Below, piece after piece: positions 60,912-64,000 of a stretch of 64,000 nt of DNA. The notes beneath the pieces were generated by a model, which worked only from the letters and a program-made list of their open reading frames with translations, had not been told where the DNA came from and searched no databases. The stretch comes from Ruminococcus sp. UBA3665 (GTDB lineage: Bacteria; Bacillota; Clostridia; Oscillospirales; Ruminococcaceae), in assembly GCA_002373165.1 (NCBI GenBank), contig DFJS01000009.1, positions 5,403 to 69,402 of the forward strand. The letters are read 5' to 3'. Numbering within the stretch: position 1 is the first letter of the stretch; each line of letters opens with the position of its first letter. The translations under genes and the position numbers were made by a program.

Positions 60912-61276
60912 CAATCAAAATGACATTTTATAGCATTTTTCCATATTTTAGCAAATTTTATGTGCAAATTCGATATTTTTCTTTCTTTTTTGTTGATAAT
61001 AAAATACGGATTATCTATATTTTACAAATTATCCATATTTTTTGTGTAAACAGTATTTTTTTTTCAACTTTTCTTGTTTTCAATATACATCATGTCTACC
61101 ATGCCGAAAGCATCTTTTTTTCCGGGGCCTTGCATTTGTGGAAAAATAAATTGCATTTTTTCAAGATATATCGCCAAAAAATCGAAAAGCAAAAACTGTT
61201 TTTGTGCATTTTGACATGTTGAAAACTCGCTTTTTCCAATTTCTGGCATCTGCTTAAAAAAATTTTCAAAAAGCTC

Positions 61277-61305
61277 TTGACAGAATGCCCCGAATAAGCT
61301 ATAAT
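61277..61305 (+). promoter_or_regulatory. Promoter of rpmH-rnpA operon
   Basis: TTGACA (61277-61282) and TATAAT (61300-61305) are a perfect consensus with a 17-bp spacer. Confidence 0.92.
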
Positions 61306-61389
61306 AAAAGGGTATGAAAGTACAAAAAACAGCCGCGGCGTACTGACTGGCTGTCAGGGTGTCCGGCAAACCAGAAAGGAGGATTTGCA

Positions 61390-61524
61390 ATGAAAAGAAC
61401 TTATCAGCCTAAGAAACTGCACAGAAAGAAAGAACACGGTTTCATGAAGAGAATGTCCGACAGAAACGGCAGAAAGGTTTTAGCTCGCAGGAGAGCAAAG
61501 GGCAGAAAGAGACTTTCCCATTGA
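61390..61524 (+). CDS. rpmH: 50S ribosomal protein L34
   Basis: This is a 44-residue very basic protein, MKRTYQPKKLHRKKEHGF to KGRKRLSH, the standard L34 with only small deviations. GAAAGGAGG lies ahead of the ATG. It opens the conserved rpmH-rnpA-yidD-yidC-jag order. A strong hairpin with a T tract follows, which limits expression of the downstream genes relative to L34. Confidence 0.98.
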   Translation: MKRTYQPKKLHRKKEHGFMKRMSDRNGRKVLARRRAKGRKRLSH

Positions 61525-61531
61525 CGAGTCA

Positions 61532-61565
61532 GACCACAAATCTTAATTTGTGGTCTTTTTGTTTT
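61532..61565 (+). terminator. Hairpin terminator between rpmH and rnpA
   Basis: GACCACAAAT (61532-61541) pairs perfectly with ATTTGTGGTC (61546-61555) over a 4-base loop, followed by T5GT4. It acts as an attenuator for rnpA. Confidence 0.88.
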
Positions 61566-61610
61566 ATCGACTGTGATTTTTTATTTTTCCCCAATTTCAG
61601 AGGTAAATCT

Positions 61611-61988
61611 ATGCTGTATACAGAAATGATCAACCAGAATAAAGACTTTCAGCTCTGTTACCGGAAGGGCAAATCTGTAATTTCTCAGAATGTGATTCTC
61701 TATGCCAGAAAAAATCAGCTGCCGATAAATCGTCTGGGGATTACCACAAGCAAAAAAGTAGGGAATGCTGTCTGCCGGAGCAGGGCAAGAAGGCTGATCC
61801 GGCAGGCATGGCGCGAAAACGAGCTTTCTGCGCCGGTAGGGCTGGATATTGTAATTGTCGCAAGGGCACATATTACGGAGATCAAAGCGGATGTTCTAAG
61901 CCGCTGGTTCCGGAAATATGGCATGGAAGCTCTGCAACAGATTTATCAGGGCGGTACGCCGCAGGCAAAAGGAGAGAAAAAGTCATGA
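61611..61988 (+). CDS. rnpA: Ribonuclease P protein component
   Basis: This 125-residue basic protein pairs with RnpB RNA to mature tRNA 5' ends. The RNR-region signature is AVCRSRARRLIRQAWR near residue 50, with YRKGKSVISQNVILYAR before it. The ATG at 61611 follows AGAGGT. The C-terminal end overlaps yidD by four bases. The usual RNR of the family is RSR here, a small deviation. Confidence 0.93.
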   Translation: MLYTEMINQNKDFQLCYRKGKSVISQNVILYARKNQLPINRLGITTSKKVGNAVCRSRARRLIRQAWRENELSAPVGLDIVIVARAHITEIKADVLSRWFRKYGMEALQQIYQGGTPQAKGEKKS

Positions 61989-62239
61989 AACTGCTTCTTT
62001 TGCTGTGCATCCGGTTTTATCGGAAATTTCTTTCGCCGCTGTTTCCCAGGTGCTGCCGGTATTATCCTTCCTGCTCCTGCTATGCCGGGACTGCCATTGA
62101 ACGTTTTGGTGCCGTGAAGGGTTCGCTGCTGGCGGCAAGGCGCATTCTGCGCTGCAATCCCTGGGCAAGGGGCGGAGTTGACCCGGTTCCGGCGGTTTTT
62201 TCCTGGGATTTGCTTGTGCAGAAAAAACAATCATCCTAA
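61985..62239 (+). CDS. yidD: Membrane protein insertion efficiency factor YidD
   Basis: This 84-residue protein shows the YidD signature: YRKFLSPLFP, CRYYPSCSCYAGTAIERFG and RRILRCNPWARGGVDPVP. The basic amphipathic start fits a membrane-surface protein that helps YidC. It overlaps rnpA by four bases and precedes yidC by 75 bases. Confidence 0.94.
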   Translation: MKLLLLLCIRFYRKFLSPLFPRCCRYYPSCSCYAGTAIERFGAVKGSLLAARRILRCNPWARGGVDPVPAVFSWDLLVQKKQSS

Positions 62240-62314
62240 TTTCTTATTTTTGAGAATCCAGATAAAAAAGAGTGAACAAACAGATTTCAGAACATCAGGA
62301 ATGAGGTAGCAATC

Positions 62315-63550
62315 TTGAATTTTTTAATTAATCTTATCGCAATTCCGCTTGGTTTTCTGATGAAGATTATCTATAATCTGGTCGGAAATTACGGTATTTC
62401 TATTATTCTGTTTACATTTGTAACCAGAATGATTCTGTTTCCTGTCTCTTACAAGCAGCAGAAAAACACTGCAAGAATGCAGCTGCTGAATCCAAAACTA
62501 AAGAAACTACAGGAAAAATACAAGAATGACCCCAACAAAATGCAGATGGAGCAGTTTCAGCTGTATCAGGACGAGAATATTAATCCCTATTCTTCGTGCC
62601 TGACATCGTTTATTCCCCTGATTCTTCTTTGGGGTGTGCTGGCGGTTGTTTATAAGCCGATGACGTATATTCTTAACTACGATTCCAATATCATTGAAGA
62701 AGCAAAATCCATTGTAATTTCTTTAGATGCAGATTCTGAAAAAACACTGACCAAAAACAGTATGCGTCAGGAATTAATCATCATGGAGAAAATGCTTCAG
62801 AATCCGGAAGGATTTTCGGCGGCCGTTCAGGACGGGGAAATCACCCTGATTCAGAACGAAACAGAAACGGCACAGAAGCTGAATTATATCAACCAGAATT
62901 TTGTGACGGAAGTAACCGAGTTTGCAAAAACTTTCACTCTGGGAAGCGTGAAACTCAGCGAAACACCCAGCACAAAGCCTTCTGAAAATTCCAGCTTTTT
63001 CCTGTTTTTAATTCCGATTTTTTCCGGGCTGATGCAGCTGGTATTCACAATTTATACTCAGCAGATGCAGAAAAAACGCAACCCCGATATGCCCAGCATG
63101 GGCAGCATGAACGCTATGCTGTACATGATGCCGCTGTTCTCTGTCTGGCTGGCATTTACCGTTCCCGCCGGCGTGGGCTTTTACTGGCTGTGTTCTTCTG
63201 TGTTCTCTTTCCTGCAAAGCATGTTCCTGTATGCCTGGTTCAATGACGAACGTGTGGAAAAAATAGGACAGGCTGAACGCGAAAAGGCTAAAAATGCTAA
63301 AAAACGTCCTTCTATGATGCAGAAACTTATGGAACAGCAGGAAGAACTGATGCGCCAGCAGGAACAGCAGGGCGTTTCCGGCAACAGAATCCGCTATTCT
63401 GACAGTAACGGCAATACAAAAATCTCCCGTGCTGAAATGGAAGAATATAATACTGCTGTCATCCGCGAGGCCAGACAACGCATCGCGCAAAAATATGGCG
63501 ATCTTGACGAAGATTCTGCTGACAGTAAAAATGAAAAGAAAAAAAAATAA
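62315..63550 (+). CDS. yidC: Membrane protein insertase YidC/OxaI
   Basis: This 411-residue YidC has helix 1 near 5-25, the conserved five-helix core with VTRMILFPVSYKQQKNTARM near residue 37-56 (the hydrophilic-groove Arg at about 39) and SCLTSFIPLILLWGVLAVV near 92. The later pair of helices lies at about 230-310, with a basic C-terminal tail. No lipobox is seen. The start is a TTG at 62315 with GAGGT upstream. A 90-residue Gln/Glu/Lys-rich region sits between helices 2 and 3. Confidence 0.94.
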   Translation: MNFLINLIAIPLGFLMKIIYNLVGNYGISIILFTFVTRMILFPVSYKQQKNTARMQLLNPKLKKLQEKYKNDPNKMQMEQFQLYQDENINPYSSCLTSFIPLILLWGVLAVVYKPMTYILNYDSNIIEEAKSIVISLDADSEKTLTKNSMRQELIIMEKMLQNPEGFSAAVQDGEITLIQNETETAQKLNYINQNFVTEVTEFAKTFTLGSVKLSETPSTKPSENSSFFLFLIPIFSGLMQLVFTIYTQQMQKKRNPDMPSMGSMNAMLYMMPLFSVWLAFTVPAGVGFYWLCSSVFSFLQSMFLYAWFNDERVEKIGQAEREKAKNAKKRPSMMQKLMEQQEELMRQQEQQGVSGNRIRYSDSNGNTKISRAEMEEYNTAVIREARQRIAQKYGDLDEDSADSKNEKKKK

Positions 63551-63570
63551 TATGAACAGGAGGTTTTTCT

Positions 63571-64000
63571 ATGACTCAGATTTTTAACGCGAAAACTGTT
63601 GAAGATGCTAAAGAACTCGCTGCACGTACTTTCGGCGTTGCCGAAAGTCAAATTCAGTTTGAAGTTCTTGAAGAACCTAAAAAAGGGTTTCTTGGGCTTG
63701 TGACAAAAGGCGAAGCTAAAATAAAGGCTACTTACATTCCCGAAAAGAGTGAATCTGCAACATCTGCTCCGGAAACAGAATCCGTTCCGGAGAACATGAG
63801 TGAATCTGCAACATCTGCTCCGGAAACAGAATCCGCTCCGGAAAGCAGGAGTGAATCTGCAACATCTGCTTCCGAAACAGAATCCGCTCCGGAAGGCAGG
63901 AGTGAATCTGCAACATCCGCTCCTGAAACAGAATCCGCTCCGGAAGGCAGGAGTGAATCTGCAACATCCGCTCCCGAAACAGAATCCGCTCCGGAAAGCA
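63571..64000 (+). CDS. jag: Jag/SpoIIIJ-associated protein, N-terminal part (runs off window)
   Basis: The visible 143 residues begin with a Jag_N domain (IFNAKTVEDAKELAARTFGV, then EEPKKGFLGLVTKGEAK), typical of the KhpB/Jag RNA-binding protein that follows yidC. From about residue 60 the sequence becomes a 17-residue repeat, SESATSAPETESAPES, of which five copies are visible. The KH and R3H domains are expected beyond the window. AGGAGG lies ahead of the ATG. Confidence 0.9.
   Translation, partial: MTQIFNAKTVEDAKELAARTFGVAESQIQFEVLEEPKKGFLGLVTKGEAKIKATYIPEKSESATSAPETESVPENMSESATSAPETESAPESRSESATSASETESAPEGRSESATSAPETESAPEGRSESATSAPETESAPES
63748..64000 (+). repeat. 51-bp tandem repeats within jag
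   Basis: Repeat units start at 63748, 63799, 63850, 63901 and 63952, with a constant period of 51 bp and only a few base differences. The array is cut by the window end. Confidence 0.95.

Larger units (their letters stand above)
59918..61276. other. Long gene-free dnaA-rpmH gap (origin-flanking)
   Basis: About 1.36 kb without a credible gene, very AT-rich. It contains the dnaA promoter, a GTATAC palindrome, TTATCCACT at 60172 (one mismatch from a canonical DnaA box), several TTTCAACA/TGTTGAAAA elements (60184, about 60211, 61217), three 155-bp tandem repeats, and TTATCCATA near 61029. Reading frames here are low-complexity and lack ribosome sites. Confidence 0.8.

Noticed and set aside
60875..61222. 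Possible 115-residue gene next to the 155-bp repeats
   Set aside because: Phe/Ile/Tyr-rich translation of AT-rich DNA, no ribosome site, starts inside a repeat copy.

Overview
The window is a slice of a low-to-mid GC Gram-positive chromosome that spans the replication origin. The gene families and their order (dnaA-dnaN-S4 protein-recF-gyrB-gyrA on one side, rpmH-rnpA-yidD-yidC-jag on the other, a GH94 disaccharide phosphorylase, SpoVS/YmdB, a TatD-associated radical SAM protein, and the 2-hydroxyacyl-CoA dehydratase activase family) point to a Ruminococcus-like member of the Oscillospiraceae/Ruminococcaceae. This is inferred from gene content; no 16S gene is present.

Layout. 1-3.7 kb: end of a GH94 phosphorylase, then a convergent SLOG-fold protein and a polysaccharide flippase. 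3.8-9.3 kb (+): secG, rnr, and a Prok-RING membrane protein - CPBP protease - SDR operon. 9.3-16 kb (-): DUF896, deoD, an unknown 144-aa protein, secDF, tatD, an LCP-like protein and a second SLOG protein. 16.2-31.2 kb (+): alr, a split two-gene dehydratase-activase system, and a very tight run from proS to ymdB (GH3 lipoprotein, HD phosphohydrolase, two tandem unknown MGLDV paralogs, thioesterase, CYTH, LRR, membrane protein), then spoVS. 31.4-38.1 kb (-): a compact block of nine phage morphogenesis genes, all open, with no integrase, tape measure or lysis genes. 38.2-49.6 kb (-): TatD-linked radical SAM, rlmH, walJ-like hydrolase, murA, two cyclophilins, cysS, a two-component system, cca and a phosphoesterase. 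49.6-59.9 kb (-): gyrA to dnaA. 61.3-64 kb (+): rpmH to jag, which is cut by the window end.

Origin. The divergence of dnaA (leftward) and rpmH (rightward) places oriC here. The dnaA-dnaN gap (57867-58540) holds a DnaA-trio-like run of five TAG triplets, a G cluster and two abutting DnaA-box-like 9-mers, with an AT-rich tract on the dnaN side. It is followed by a dense field of TGTTGAAA elements in place of canonical TGTGGATAA boxes. The dnaA-rpmH gap (59918-61389) holds three tandem 155-bp repeats with internal TTGCAA iterons. Box-like inverted repeats also occur in the gaps before dnaN/S4, recF/gyrB, gyrA and cca.

Most standouts are the unusual origin, the self-contained phage head-gene island with intact terminase motifs, the split activase and the tandem MGLDV pair. 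Promoters with near-consensus -35/-10 boxes and 17-bp spacers are common and are listed individually.
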